Origin: Saccharibacillus sacchari DSM 19268
Lineage (GTDB): Bacteria; Bacillota; Bacilli; Paenibacillales; Paenibacillaceae
Reading direction: 5' to 3'
Length of the DNA stretch: 64,000 nt
Assembly (NCBI RefSeq): GCF_000585395.1
Contig: NZ_KK073875.1
Coordinates: forward strand, 1,392,407 to 1,456,406
Shown piece by piece: positions 8,413 through 17,965 of this stretch; within the stretch, counting starts at the first letter, position 1, and each line of letters begins with the position of its first letter. Below the pieces are notes generated by a model. It did not search any database and was not told the DNA's origin. It was given only the letters and a program-made list of their open reading frames with translations. The position numbers and the translations under genes were made by a program.

Positions 8413-9902
8413 TCAGGCATGATGAACGACCAGAATCTGCGTAAAACGTCCTTCTTCCACTAGTGTCTCGGAAACCACGTTAGGAAGCTGAGTGACCAGT
8501 TCGGCGAGATTCGCAAGGCCAAGTCCGCGATTGCTGCCTTTGGTAGAGAATCCGGCCTCTTTCAATTTATGGACGCGGGGCAGATCGGGACGGCAATGGT
8601 TTTGCACGATAATATGTACGGCTTTCCGGTCTCCGATCAAACCCACGGTCATGCTGCCATGCTTGATCGCTTGTAGTTCTTCGATCGCGTTATCCAACAA
8701 AATGCCGATCGCCCGCACCAATGCGACCGAATCGGCGGGAATCGAGTGAATGTCTTCTTTGGCTTCGAAGGTCGCGTCGATTCCCAACTCTTGCGCACGG
8801 ACCAGTTTGGCCGCGATCAGGCTTTTGATTTCCTTGACCTTGATTCGGCTTAGGGCGTGTCTTCAAACCTCGACGGAAGCAGATTTTGCCGAATTTTCGT
8901 GCTGAACAAGGAACTTTTCTGAAGGCGTGCCGGGGCACGTCAAGGGAAAGTGACGCTGCGTTGCCGGAATCGTACACGCTTTAGGTACGAATCCGGGGCA
9001 GTGCGAAAAGGCGGTAAAAGATGCACGTTGGCAGGTTTGAAGACACGCCCTAGGTTCTCCAGCTTGAAATTATTGCTTTCCAGATGCTCGGAGGTACGCT
9101 TCAGCTGTTCTTCGTAATAACGCTTCAAGCCCGCAAAATCATCTTCTTGCACGAACGCGTCCAACGAGGAAAGGATATTCTGATGGTCATGCCGGAACTT
9201 GCGGATCTCGGTATACTGCTGCTCCAACTCTTCCGTATACCGCTGCATCAATCGAAATTCGCTTTCCCGCCGCCGTACTTCGTAGCTTTTGCGCAGCGAC
9301 TTGGCATAGATGTAGAGCGAGACGAGCGAAATGACCAGATATACGCCGAAAAAGAACAAATTCAACTGGATCAGCTCGATCGTCTCACCAATATAAGCGC
9401 TCAGATAAATACACAGATAATAAACGATGACCGTCGCAACTCCGAATCCGGCGACGATTTTTTTCAACCGAACATCGACCTTCTCGTCCCACCGGAAACG
9501 TCTCTTCAACGCTCTCAGCACCAAACTACCCGATACGGTAAGAATACTGAGCGAGATCATATAGATCACGTCAAAAGCTGCATTCGTCGGTACATTCAGC
9601 GCCGTCTCGATCGTTACGGTAATCGGATCGCTTAACAGCGTCAGAAGAACGGAAGCCGACAACGCAATCAAGACATCCACAATATTCCGATCAAAAGCAG
9701 CGATAACCGCAAATAAGCCAATCAGCATAAACGCCGACGCGTAAACCCCAACCACCCCATACAAGTAAATCGACATGAGCGAGACAAGAAAAAATAAAGA
9801 CATTTGCTTCAAACCTATGACTGCCTTGTCGTTAATAATATGAGTATTGACGAACATCAAAAAAATTTGCAAAAAGCCCGCGACAATAACCAAAACTGCC
9901 AC
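8413..9902 (-). pseudogene. Second AgrC-like sensor kinase, disrupted by a MITE
   Basis: The N-terminal part (9902 to about 9053) encodes membrane segments and the phospho-His segment RKFRHDHQNIL, closely matching the intact kinase downstream. The reading then enters a 198-bp insertion at 8853-9050 and stops in it. The C-terminal ATPase part resumes at about 8852 and ends at 8413 (GSNRGLGLANL retained). The insertion plus 2-bp target duplication adds 200 bp, so it also shifts the frame. The start is GTG 9902. There is no second response regulator, so the gene looks like a tandem duplicate of the kinase only, later inactivated. A truncated membrane protein could still be made. Confidence 0.9.
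8853..9050. mobile_element. 198-bp MITE with 18-bp terminal inverted repeats
   Basis: The ends are a perfect inverted repeat of 18 bp, GGGCGTGTCTTCAAACCT. The element is flanked by TA on both sides (8851-8852 and 9051-9052). Comparison with the intact paralogue, which reads CTTAGATTCTCC at this place, shows the uninterrupted target. It encodes no transposase. The ends and TA duplication suggest mobilisation by an IS630/mariner-like or IS5-like transposase elsewhere in the genome. A degraded end of the same element is at about 35044-35073. Confidence 0.88.
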
Positions 9903-9974
9903 CCCTTTTTCAGAGAAAACAAGTTTATTCTATCATCTTTTGGAATCTTTATCTGTTTATCTCCACAAAATAAA

Positions 9975-10010
9975 TAAGCCCTTAGTTCTCCACAGAGAAC
10001 TAAGGGCTTA
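9975..10010. terminator. Strong hairpin, likely bidirectional terminator
   Basis: A perfect 16-bp stem, TAAGCCCTTAGTTCTC with its complement, has a 4-base loop. On the minus strand it is followed by a TTTATTTT tract. It lies between the SLH surface-protein operon and the disrupted kinase. A related hairpin occurs at 10205-10234. Confidence 0.75.
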
Positions 10011-10011
10011 T

Positions 10012-10201
10012 AACGTGTCGAGAAAATCCAACGTACCTGGAAGCGAGAAGACGGAGAGAGAAATTCAGGTCAAGACGCCTTTGAACTTAAAAAATTCAAC
10101 TAAAACTTTAATCAACTTTTCCAAGTGAGACAGCGAATTGACCGAATTTCTCTCGCAGTCTTCTCGCTTCCCGCGCACACCCGACTTTCGAAGGCACGTT
10201 G
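10012..10201 (-). repeat. Structured intergenic repeat, copy A
   Basis: About 190 bp forming nested inverted repeats. In minus orientation it aligns along its length with copies at 28581-28746 and 31899-32080. Shared parts include GCTGTCTCAC, TTCAAAGGCGT and CTGAATTTCTC. The outer stem pairs GGAAGCGAGAAGAC with its near complement; the inner stem pairs ACTTGGAAAA with TTTTTTAAGT using G-U pairs. It encodes nothing. It lies just downstream of the SLH surface-protein gene and is flanked by two similar terminator hairpins. Confidence 0.8.
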
Positions 10202-10204
10202 AAA

Positions 10205-10234
10205 GCCCCCAGCTCTCGTTAGAGAACTAGGGGC
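10205..10234 (-). terminator. Terminator of the SLH surface-protein operon
   Basis: An imperfect hairpin (GCCCC-AG-TCTC paired with GAGA-CT-GGGGC, loop GTTA in plus orientation) begins 10 bp after the stop codon at 10244. It is followed on the minus strand by CTTTC, a short T-run. It resembles the hairpin at 9975-10010 in sequence. Confidence 0.6.
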
Positions 10235-10243
10235 GTATTTCAC

Positions 10244-13200
10244 CTACATCAATTCCAACTCCGTCAACAATCGACGAACCAGCAGCGTCATTTCCGCGCG
10301 CGTGACCGGAGCTTTCGGCTCCAGTTTGCCTGCGGATTTGCCTTGGATCAGGCCGAGCTTCACCGCTTGGGCGGCGCTGGTCGTGGCCCAATCGGACAGG
10401 CTTGCGGCGTCCGTGTAGCTGTTCAGCGCGGACGCTGTATCGGCTGCGGACGGCGCTGCTTTTCCGGCTAGTTCATAAGCGCGCATCAGCATGACCATCG
10501 CCTGCTCGCGCGTCATGACGTCCTTCGGACCGAAGCGGCTGCCGCTGTAGCCGGACATCAGGCCGTATTCCGTCGCGGTGCGTACCACATCGTTGTACCA
10601 ATCCGTCGATTTCACGTCGGCGAACGACGCGTTCGAATCCGCGACCGACTTCAAGCCGAATGCGCGTGCCATCAGCGCCGCGAGTTCGGCGCGCGACATA
10701 CTGCGCGAAGGATCGAAGCGCGTCGCCGAGACGCCGTTGACGATCAGGCGCGAAGACAGATCGTTGATCGTTTCTTCTGCCCAATGTCCTGCCAGATCGC
10801 GGAAGGCCGCGGTGTGTTTGACCGGCAGATAAACGCTGTTGGTCAACGTGCTTGCGACCGCGTACATGATACCGTCTCTCGCTTCGAAGCGGGTCGGCAC
10901 ATGACGCAGACTGCCGTCTTGTTCCATCACGACGACGGTAGATACCGTACGGTCGTCTTCGCCGACCGGAAGGCGCAGTTCCTTCTCCGTCATCTTGGCA
11001 AAGCGCTTGATCGATACGGAACGTTTACCGTTGCTCGCCGTCATGTCGAAGGCTACCGGAACGCCTCGCGGCACGGTAATTCCTTCGGCGGTCAGCTGAT
11101 CGGCAAATTGAGCGTACAAATCGGCGGCTTGACCGACGTTCAGTACGATCTTGATATTTTCCGCGTTTTCGCCGGGGAACGAAGACACTACCGCGTCGGT
11201 ATCGATCGCGTCGAGTCCCAGACGATAACTTCCCCAATCGCTTTCCAGATTCAGCGATACGCCTTTCGCGGCAAGCTGTTTGACGAGATCGGCATCCAGT
11301 TCGATGCCCAGACGCTCCAACTCTCCGGTTACATTCAGCGTAATCTGTTGTCCCTGCTTGATCGTGCTCAAAAGCGCTTCGCGCACCGGATGCGCAAGGA
11401 TCGTCGGACCGTTCGCTCCCGGCGTAACGTCAACGAGCATTAGGCCGTCCGTTTGCGTGCCGTCGAGTTGCAGCGGAACCTTGATGTCCTTGCCGCCGAC
11501 CTTCGCATCGACCGCGATACCGCCGATGGTCAACGGTCCCTTAGGCACGTTGGATGCCGGCTTCGTGATCGTGCCCGATCCGCCGCCGCCTGTCGAAGCC
11601 GGAGCGATCCATTCGTTCACGGCGACAGCCGCCGAAGAAGCTGTAACGAGCTTCGGCTGAGCCGTCGTACGCTTCACCACGACGATCCGCTCGCCCGGCT
11701 TCGCCTTCACGACCTTATCGGCCGGAAGCGCGGTCCAACTGCTTACATTCTGTTCGAATGTCGGCAGCAGCACTTGCGCGGCATCCGAGAACACTTTGTA
11801 TGCCCATTCGCTTCCGGCCATATTGCCGCCGTGACCGGCGGAATTGATCGAGACGCGAGTCTCGCCTGCTTTGCCTGTACCGACGGTCGAGGCTTTTACC
11901 GTGTCCATGTAGTCAGGCGGAGCGCTTCCCGCTTCCGGCGCGGTGACGGACACCACGTCGGTCACGCTAAGCTCCGTGCCCTGCCAATCGTAATCGGCTT
12001 GAATCAAGGCTGCGCCGACACGTTTACCGGCTACGGCACCGTTTGCTTCAACACCCGCATTGGCTTCGCCCATGACTACGCTATAGGCGATATCTGCGTT
12101 ATCCAACAGTTCGCGGGTGCCGTCCGTGTATTCGACATACGTCTTCAGCGTTGCGGTCTGGCTGCCCGCCACGACCGCTTCCGGCATTTCGAGCTTCAAT
12201 CTGCGAGGCAGCTTGAAGTTGTCGTTCAACACTTCGACCACGGCACTGTTGACGTTACCTGCCGCGTCTTCCGTCTTGATACGCAGACGAGTCTTCAATT
12301 TATCCCCGCCGAGCGCGATATTCTGCTTAAACATGCCGTTCTCGTCCGGCGTAAACTGCGCCAACTCCTCGTCGGTATCGGCATCCGTGACCGTCACGGT
12401 AGCATCGGTCATCGTCGTGCCTTCCAATAACGCTGCGCCGTTTACTGCGCGGGCGCCCGGTAGCGGAGCATCCAGATAGATCATCGGCGCGACCTTGTCG
12501 ATCGTCACGTAGAGCATGGTGACCGACGTGTCGCCCGTGGTCTTGTTACGGGATTTCAGTTGAACGGCGTAGGCGCCGTCTACCTCGAACTTGAGATCCA
12601 TCTTGTTCGTTTTCGACAAATCATACGTGCCCAGCACGCCGTCGTCCGTGGAGGCTTCCACGATTACGCCCGATTGCGGCGAAGTTACGCCGACGCTGAT
12701 TTCGTTCGAATTTGCGATCACTTCGTATTTGTTATCCACGACTTTTTTGCCGTCCAACGTCAGTTCCGGCCCTTGCGGCACAGGAAGCAGCTTCGGAGCG
12801 GAATAAGTCGCCGCAGACAAACGCATGTTGGCATTCGCGTCCGATGCCGGCTTGCGGGCTACCATCACGCCCATTCGGTAGGTCTTGCCCGGCTCCAGTC
12901 CGGAATAGCGCACTTCGCTTTCTTCCATCACGATCGTGCCGTCCGCGTTGCGCAAAATTTTGCCGTCCGCGCCCAACTTCGGCGTGCCCAGCTCATTCCA
13001 GCCGCCTACCGTTACATGATAACGACCATCTTGCAAGGTAGCTTGCAAGTCGGATTCCGTGTACCCTTCTTCGCCGAACGGATCGTACAAGACGTTCTGT
13101 TCGTCCATGGCCGTCAAGACATAGGTGAACTCATCGTCTTCCGCTCCTGTCGGTTTCACCGAAGCCGGGAAAGAGACGTCGAACATGCCGTTACCGATGC

Positions 13201-16200
13201 TTGTCGCGTCGACCGAGTCCACTGCGCTTGGAGCCAGCGGATCGACCAGCGTGTACGCCTCTTGCGAGGACTTCGCGTCGAAGGCCGATTCGGTCTTCAG
13301 TTCGGCGCGCAGATAGTAGTCGCCTTGTTGAATCAGACCGCGCAGATCGGCTCCGCCCAGATAATCGATTCCGTTCACGTCGAAGCTCATCTCGCCCGAG
13401 GCGCTGCCGTCGGCCGCGATATCGCCGCTCGATACTTCGATGCCTTTCGCGATCATGATGCCCGGATCGATCGATTCGTCTGCTGTAGGAACCGCCTGCA
13501 ATTGGTCGGCGGAGAGATACAGATCGACCGTATCGCCCGGCGAAGCATTGGCTACCGTCCAGCGCGCCGTGAATTTGTCGCCGTCTTGCGCGTCCGTGGC
13601 AAGGCTTGCTGCCGACAGACTAGGCAGAACCGGGATATTCATCAGCTTGGACTTCACCGATTGGCTCGAAGTCAAGGTCCAGTCGCCCGTGTTCGCGTCC
13701 GATTGCGGAAGCGCGATATAGACGCGGCGCGTGTCCGTGCCTTGCTGCTCTTCTTTTTTGGTGACTTGGGTGCCGTCGCTCTTCAGATCGCCTTCTTTCG
13801 GCGCTTTGATGATCTGTTCGAACGCCGTCGCCGTTTTGTCGGACGCTTCGCCGAACACGATGTCGTAAGAAGAACCGTCGGCGCGTTTGAGCGTCAAGGT
13901 AGGGCGCGTCGTCGTGAAGTATTCCACTTCGAGCAGCGCGTTGCCCGTGATATCGGAAGTCGGGACGATATGCTTTTTCCCGCCGTCCGACGTGCGAATA
14001 CCGCCGATGCCGAGGTTCTGCGAGCTGTCCTCGATCATGTCGATCCCTTCCGCAACCGCCGTATAACGGATCTCGTAACGGTCTGTTTCTTCATTTTCCC
14101 ACGAAGTCGCGAGCGTCTGAATGCCCGTGCCGATTTGCAGCAGTCTAGGTCCTTGTTCCGGATCATTAACCGCCAGATTGATCAGCGCGTCGTTGTCCAG
14201 ATGCGAACCGTCCGTCATGAACGAGATGCCGCCGCCCCAGTAGTATTTGATGCCCAGCGTCAGGAACAGCAGCGAGATCCCCGCCCAGAGCTGGTCGTTA
14301 TTGGCGCCTGCACGCACGCCGAAGCCCATGCCGCCGACTACGGGCACCGAGCCCGGAATCTGGATTTTGGAGCTGACCATGCCTTCGAAGTCGACGCGGC
14401 CCTTCTCCAAATTTTCGCCGATGAACAGACTGGCGCTGCCGATGATGATATCCCAGCCGCCCACGTCGAGCTGGGCTCTGGCGCGGATAAACATCGGACT
14501 AACCCACTGCGTCTGCACCAACGCTTCGGTCAGCATCGGAAGCGTGTCGTCGCCCGAACCGTAGTCCAGAGTGCCGAGAATTTTGAAACCGGTCGCTTTG
14601 AGCGTCAGATCGACCGCGCCGGTGAATACCGCAGGCTTTTTGCCGAGTTCCATATCGACGCCGGCTTCCAGCGTCAGCGGAATACGCTCGGTACCTCCGG
14701 CGATCGTCATCGCCAATTCGCGAATCGCGCCGCGCAATGCGGAAATCTTGATCGCCGGATTGATCATGATGCCCGGTTCCGGCAGATCGGAACCGAACGC
14801 GATCACGTCGGGAATGATCCGTCCGTCCGGCACGCGCTTGAACGCAAGCTCGGCGCTGATCGAGAACAGGTTTTCCAGCTTGCCTTCGAAGTTAATGCCG
14901 TACGAGTTCATCACATCGTATTTGTTCGGATCTTTGTAATGGACGATATTGATGCCTCCGGCAATCTTCTGATCGCCGTCGTCCGACTCTTTGATCAAGC
15001 CGATGCCTTCGCCGAGCTCGAAGTTCAAAGCCGAATCGATGCCCACGAAGCCCGACTGATTGAACATGACGCTGTTCACTTCGCCGTTGACGATGTACAT
15101 TTTCACCGCACCGCCGAAAGCGACCCCGTCTTCGCGCAGCACGAAATCGTTCAGCTTCAGCCCGAAGCCCGCCACCGAGAACGTCGGCGTCGAGAACAGC
15201 GTATGCTTGTTAAAATACACGTAGGAAACGAGCAGCGTGCGATACGGATTGAGCGCGTCGGCCACCATGCCGTTCGCCCAGCTCAAGCTGCCGTTCAGCG
15301 TCGGATCTTCCGGATTGCGGCCTTCTTCCCACGCCTGTTCTTCGTCCGACAGACCCGATTCCGTACCGAGCGACTTGTCGAAGCCGTTGTAGAAATCGAC
15401 GGTCCATTCGCCGGAGTGGAACACGAAGCCGCTGTTCGCCACGCTCAGCGTACCGTCGCCGCCCACGAACAACGTTTGCAGGAACGGCGTTTCCGTGTTG
15501 GCTTTCAGTTCTTCGGCCAAAGCGAATTTACCGAACGACAGCGTCAAATCCTTGCCGCTGTAAGCCACGCTCTTGTTGAGGATAACCGGCTCGGTATCCG
15601 CGCGGATCGTGTACTGCGCGTTGGCGCCCGTACCGGATTGCACGATCTTGCCGCGGGCTTCCAACACGATCTCCTGCCCCGCGTCTTCGTCGAGTTCATC
15701 CGCGAATTCCTCGAACTGCTTCTCGGTCTCGAATGTCTTCACCGTATACACGGGCGAAGCCGACGGATCAAGCGCGCCCGCGATGTCCAGCGCCGGATCA
15801 AGCTTGCGGGAGGCCGCAACCATTTCCTGTTTCGCCGCCGTGAATTTGGCACGATCCTGATTGAGCTTCGTATTGAAGTCCGCGTCCGACAGATTACTGT
15901 AGCCGAACGGAAGCGCATCTGCGAACAAATCTTTATCGCCTGCTCCCGCATTCAAATCGAGCGCTGTTTTGTAAACGGCCAAAATACCGGCCTGGCGCAC
16001 GCGGTTTTCTTCGTTTTGCGTCACCGCAAACGTCTGCTCCGTCGTAAAACTCAACGCTTCCGAGACTTCCGGAATGGTCTTGTCCCGATAGTCCAGCTGG
16101 ACTTTATACTCACCAAGCGGCAGCGTCGAGTCTTCCAGCGTCTCCAGTGTCGTGCCGTTGGCGTCGACCTTTTCCCCGCCGCGGTATACGAGCTTCAGGT

Positions 16201-17938
16201 CGCCCGCGAAGCCGTTGCCGAGTGCCTGCGCCGTAACGGAGCGCGTCACGGGAACTTTGTAACGGTCGCCGTTTTTCGCATTGACCAGATACATGTCGAA
16301 ATTGGCGGCCGTCGAGGTCGCTTCGCTGCCGACATTGTACGCCGCGATATTGGATACGTTCAGGCTGATATATTTTTCGTCCTTGTCGAACGTTTCTTCC
16401 GGCGACATGGCGTATACCAGCGTCTGGCGCAGCTCGCCGACCGGCGGCAAGAAGATGAAGTTGGCGCGGGACGATTCGTAGATCGCGCGGATCTCCGTTT
16501 CCGGCATGCCTTCGCTTTCGCTGATCGCCGTCTCCAGCTTTTTCTCCGTCTCCGGACTGCTTACCGTTACCATGTACTGACGCGTAGACGGCCAAGCTTT
16601 GCCCGTGCCTTTGATCCGCCACTTCGTCGCGACGGTCTCGCCCGGCTTGTACGGAATGTTTTCGATGCCTTTCGCCGCGTCTTCCGGGGAAATATCTTTG
16701 CGGAAGGTCAGCTTTTGACTGGATGAACCTAAGGTCTGCCCGTTCTCGTCGACGAAGCTTAGACCGTTCTCCAGCGTCAGCGTTACGTCGATCTGGCTGT
16801 GGCTCAAGCCGAACAGCTCCAGATTCTCGATCTCGGTATTCACTTCGAAAATGCCGTCGTTCACGTAGCCGCTCTCGTCCGCGTTGGTTTCCAGTTTCTG
16901 CGTCGGATCAAGGAAACGCACGTCGAACACTTTCTCCGGCGCGATGATTTCGCCCAGGCCGTACACCAACTCGAACGAATGCTGCGCGCCCGCCGCGACT
17001 TTGTCCGGATTCCAATAGTAAGCGACAGCCGTATCGGCCGTGCCGTAGTCATTGGTGTCCAGCGTAAAGTCGAGGTTCTCGTCCGGCTCGTAATCCCATT
17101 TGCTGCCCGCCAGATTTGCCCAGTGCCCGACTACCATCTCGTCGACGATATTGATTCCGCCTTCGAACAGGTTATTGAAGCCGTAAGCGATCACGTTGGT
17201 CGCCAGCGGATTGGTCGGATCGAGCTTGTCGCGCATGACCCAATAAGCCGGCAGTTTGTGCAGATTATACGCCTGCTCGTCGACCGTCTTGTCGTAGCCG
17301 AGCGTCTCCGGTTCGTGAACCAGTTTGCGCTCCACCGTCAGCGGAACGGAATAGTTCTGGCCGATCTGGAACGCCGGGCCGTCGTTGCCGCCGACCGAAG
17401 TGTCCAGCAGCACGCGCGAGCCGATCTCGACCGTCGAAGTCGATTCGTTGTCCACGACGTACTGAACCCGGACGTTGCCGCCTTGTTCCTTATCGTCCTT
17501 CAGGATCAAAGTAATGACTTGACTGATTCTGATGCCTTTGATCGTCCAAACGGTCACCAGACTTTGCGTGCCGTCGGTGCCGGTTACGGCTTTCGGCGCG
17601 TCCAGCTTGGACTCCCAGTTCGGAGCCAATTTGTACGGATTGCCGAAAATCAGATCCGTGCCGTCGATGCGGAACGTCGTGAACGACGTCTCCGGGTTAT
17701 CGCCGCCGTAGATCATGTCGACGCCGTTGTCCTTTTTGCGGATCGGTTGGCCTTCTTCGGTACGAATGCTGAAGCGTCCGGTCTTGTTGTCCACCGTCGC
17801 TTGAATAAATCCGTTGCGAATAGAGGTTGTGTCCTCCGTATTGATGACCTCCGCCAGCGCCTGCAAAGGCAGCGAGACCAAGAGCATGATCACGGCCGTA
17901 AAGGCCGCGATCGCTCGAATGATAGGTTTGCGTCGCAT
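10244..17938 (-). CDS. Very large secreted surface protein with C-terminal SLH domains
   Basis: The protein is 2564 aa. A signal peptide covers residues 1 to about 29 (basic start, hydrophobic core, ALA cleavage). The long middle part is rich in beta-type segments, with an Ig-like/BIG2-type region (PRRLKLEMPEAVVAGSQTA, then YTDGTRELLDNADI) in the last third. The last ~180 residues hold three SLH modules (FRDLAGHWAEETI; FADVKSTDWYNDVV; SYTDAASLSDWATTSAAQAV, each ending in a TRAE/SRAE/TREQ-type motif). SLH modules bind pyruvylated secondary cell-wall polymer, so the protein is held on the cell surface. AAGGAG lies 7 bases before ATG 17938. The gene follows the 1722-aa secreted protein by 27 bp, and both probably work with the protease at the head of the operon. 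The molecular role is unknown; I recognise no enzyme domain. Confidence 0.9.
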   Translation of the reverse strand: MRRKPIIRAIAAFTAVIMLLVSLPLQALAEVINTEDTTSIRNGFIQATVDNKTGRFSIRTEEGQPIRKKDNGVDMIYGGDNPETSFTTFRIDGTDLIFGNPYKLAPNWESKLDAPKAVTGTDGTQSLVTVWTIKGIRISQVITLILKDDKEQGGNVRVQYVVDNESTSTVEIGSRVLLDTSVGGNDGPAFQIGQNYSVPLTVERKLVHEPETLGYDKTVDEQAYNLHKLPAYWVMRDKLDPTNPLATNVIAYGFNNLFEGGINIVDEMVVGHWANLAGSKWDYEPDENLDFTLDTNDYGTADTAVAYYWNPDKVAAGAQHSFELVYGLGEIIAPEKVFDVRFLDPTQKLETNADESGYVNDGIFEVNTEIENLELFGLSHSQIDVTLTLENGLSFVDENGQTLGSSSQKLTFRKDISPEDAAKGIENIPYKPGETVATKWRIKGTGKAWPSTRQYMVTVSSPETEKKLETAISESEGMPETEIRAIYESSRANFIFLPPVGELRQTLVYAMSPEETFDKDEKYISLNVSNIAAYNVGSEATSTAANFDMYLVNAKNGDRYKVPVTRSVTAQALGNGFAGDLKLVYRGGEKVDANGTTLETLEDSTLPLGEYKVQLDYRDKTIPEVSEALSFTTEQTFAVTQNEENRVRQAGILAVYKTALDLNAGAGDKDLFADALPFGYSNLSDADFNTKLNQDRAKFTAAKQEMVAASRKLDPALDIAGALDPSASPVYTVKTFETEKQFEEFADELDEDAGQEIVLEARGKIVQSGTGANAQYTIRADTEPVILNKSVAYSGKDLTLSFGKFALAEELKANTETPFLQTLFVGGDGTLSVANSGFVFHSGEWTVDFYNGFDKSLGTESGLSDEEQAWEEGRNPEDPTLNGSLSWANGMVADALNPYRTLLVSYVYFNKHTLFSTPTFSVAGFGLKLNDFVLREDGVAFGGAVKMYIVNGEVNSVMFNQSGFVGIDSALNFELGEGIGLIKESDDGDQKIAGGINIVHYKDPNKYDVMNSYGINFEGKLENLFSISAELAFKRVPDGRIIPDVIAFGSDLPEPGIMINPAIKISALRGAIRELAMTIAGGTERIPLTLEAGVDMELGKKPAVFTGAVDLTLKATGFKILGTLDYGSGDDTLPMLTEALVQTQWVSPMFIRARAQLDVGGWDIIIGSASLFIGENLEKGRVDFEGMVSSKIQIPGSVPVVGGMGFGVRAGANNDQLWAGISLLFLTLGIKYYWGGGISFMTDGSHLDNDALINLAVNDPEQGPRLLQIGTGIQTLATSWENEETDRYEIRYTAVAEGIDMIEDSSQNLGIGGIRTSDGGKKHIVPTSDITGNALLEVEYFTTTRPTLTLKRADGSSYDIVFGEASDKTATAFEQIIKAPKEGDLKSDGTQVTKKEEQQGTDTRRVYIALPQSDANTGDWTLTSSQSVKSKLMNIPVLPSLSAASLATDAQDGDKFTARWTVANASPGDTVDLYLSADQLQAVPTADESIDPGIMIAKGIEVSSGDIAADGSASGEMSFDVNGIDYLGGADLRGLIQQGDYYLRAELKTESAFDAKSSQEAYTLVDPLAPSAVDSVDATSIGNGMFDVSFPASVKPTGAEDDEFTYVLTAMDEQNVLYDPFGEEGYTESDLQATLQDGRYHVTVGGWNELGTPKLGADGKILRNADGTIVMEESEVRYSGLEPGKTYRMGVMVARKPASDANANMRLSAATYSAPKLLPVPQGPELTLDGKKVVDNKYEVIANSNEISVGVTSPQSGVIVEASTDDGVLGTYDLSKTNKMDLKFEVDGAYAVQLKSRNKTTGDTSVTMLYVTIDKVAPMIYLDAPLPGARAVNGAALLEGTTMTDATVTVTDADTDEELAQFTPDENGMFKQNIALGGDKLKTRLRIKTEDAAGNVNSAVVEVLNDNFKLPRRLKLEMPEAVVAGSQTATLKTYVEYTDGTRELLDNADIAYSVVMGEANAGVEANGAVAGKRVGAALIQADYDWQGTELSVTDVVSVTAPEAGSAPPDYMDTVKASTVGTGKAGETRVSINSAGHGGNMAGSEWAYKVFSDAAQVLLPTFEQNVSSWTALPADKVVKAKPGERIVVVKRTTAQPKLVTASSAAVAVNEWIAPASTGGGGSGTITKPASNVPKGPLTIGGIAVDAKVGGKDIKVPLQLDGTQTDGLMLVDVTPGANGPTILAHPVREALLSTIKQGQQITLNVTGELERLGIELDADLVKQLAAKGVSLNLESDWGSYRLGLDAIDTDAVVSSFPGENAENIKIVLNVGQAADLYAQFADQLTAEGITVPRGVPVAFDMTASNGKRSVSIKRFAKMTEKELRLPVGEDDRTVSTVVVMEQDGSLRHVPTRFEARDGIMYAVASTLTNSVYLPVKHTAAFRDLAGHWAEETINDLSSRLIVNGVSATRFDPSRSMSRAELAALMARAFGLKSVADSNASFADVKSTDWYNDVVRTATEYGLMSGYSGSRFGPKDVMTREQAMVMLMRAYELAGKAAPSAADTASALNSYTDAASLSDWATTSAAQAVKLGLIQGKSAGKLEPKAPVTRAEMTLLVRRLLTELELM

Positions 17939-17965
17939 GGATGAACTCCTTCCGTCTTCTAGCTA

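Noticed and set aside
12560-16726. A 1388-codon plus-strand open frame, and other long frames opposite the giant surface-protein genes
   Set aside because: They are antisense shadows of GC-rich genes: Arg/His-rich translations, no domains, no ribosome sites. The minus-strand genes have signal peptides and SLH or Ig motifs.
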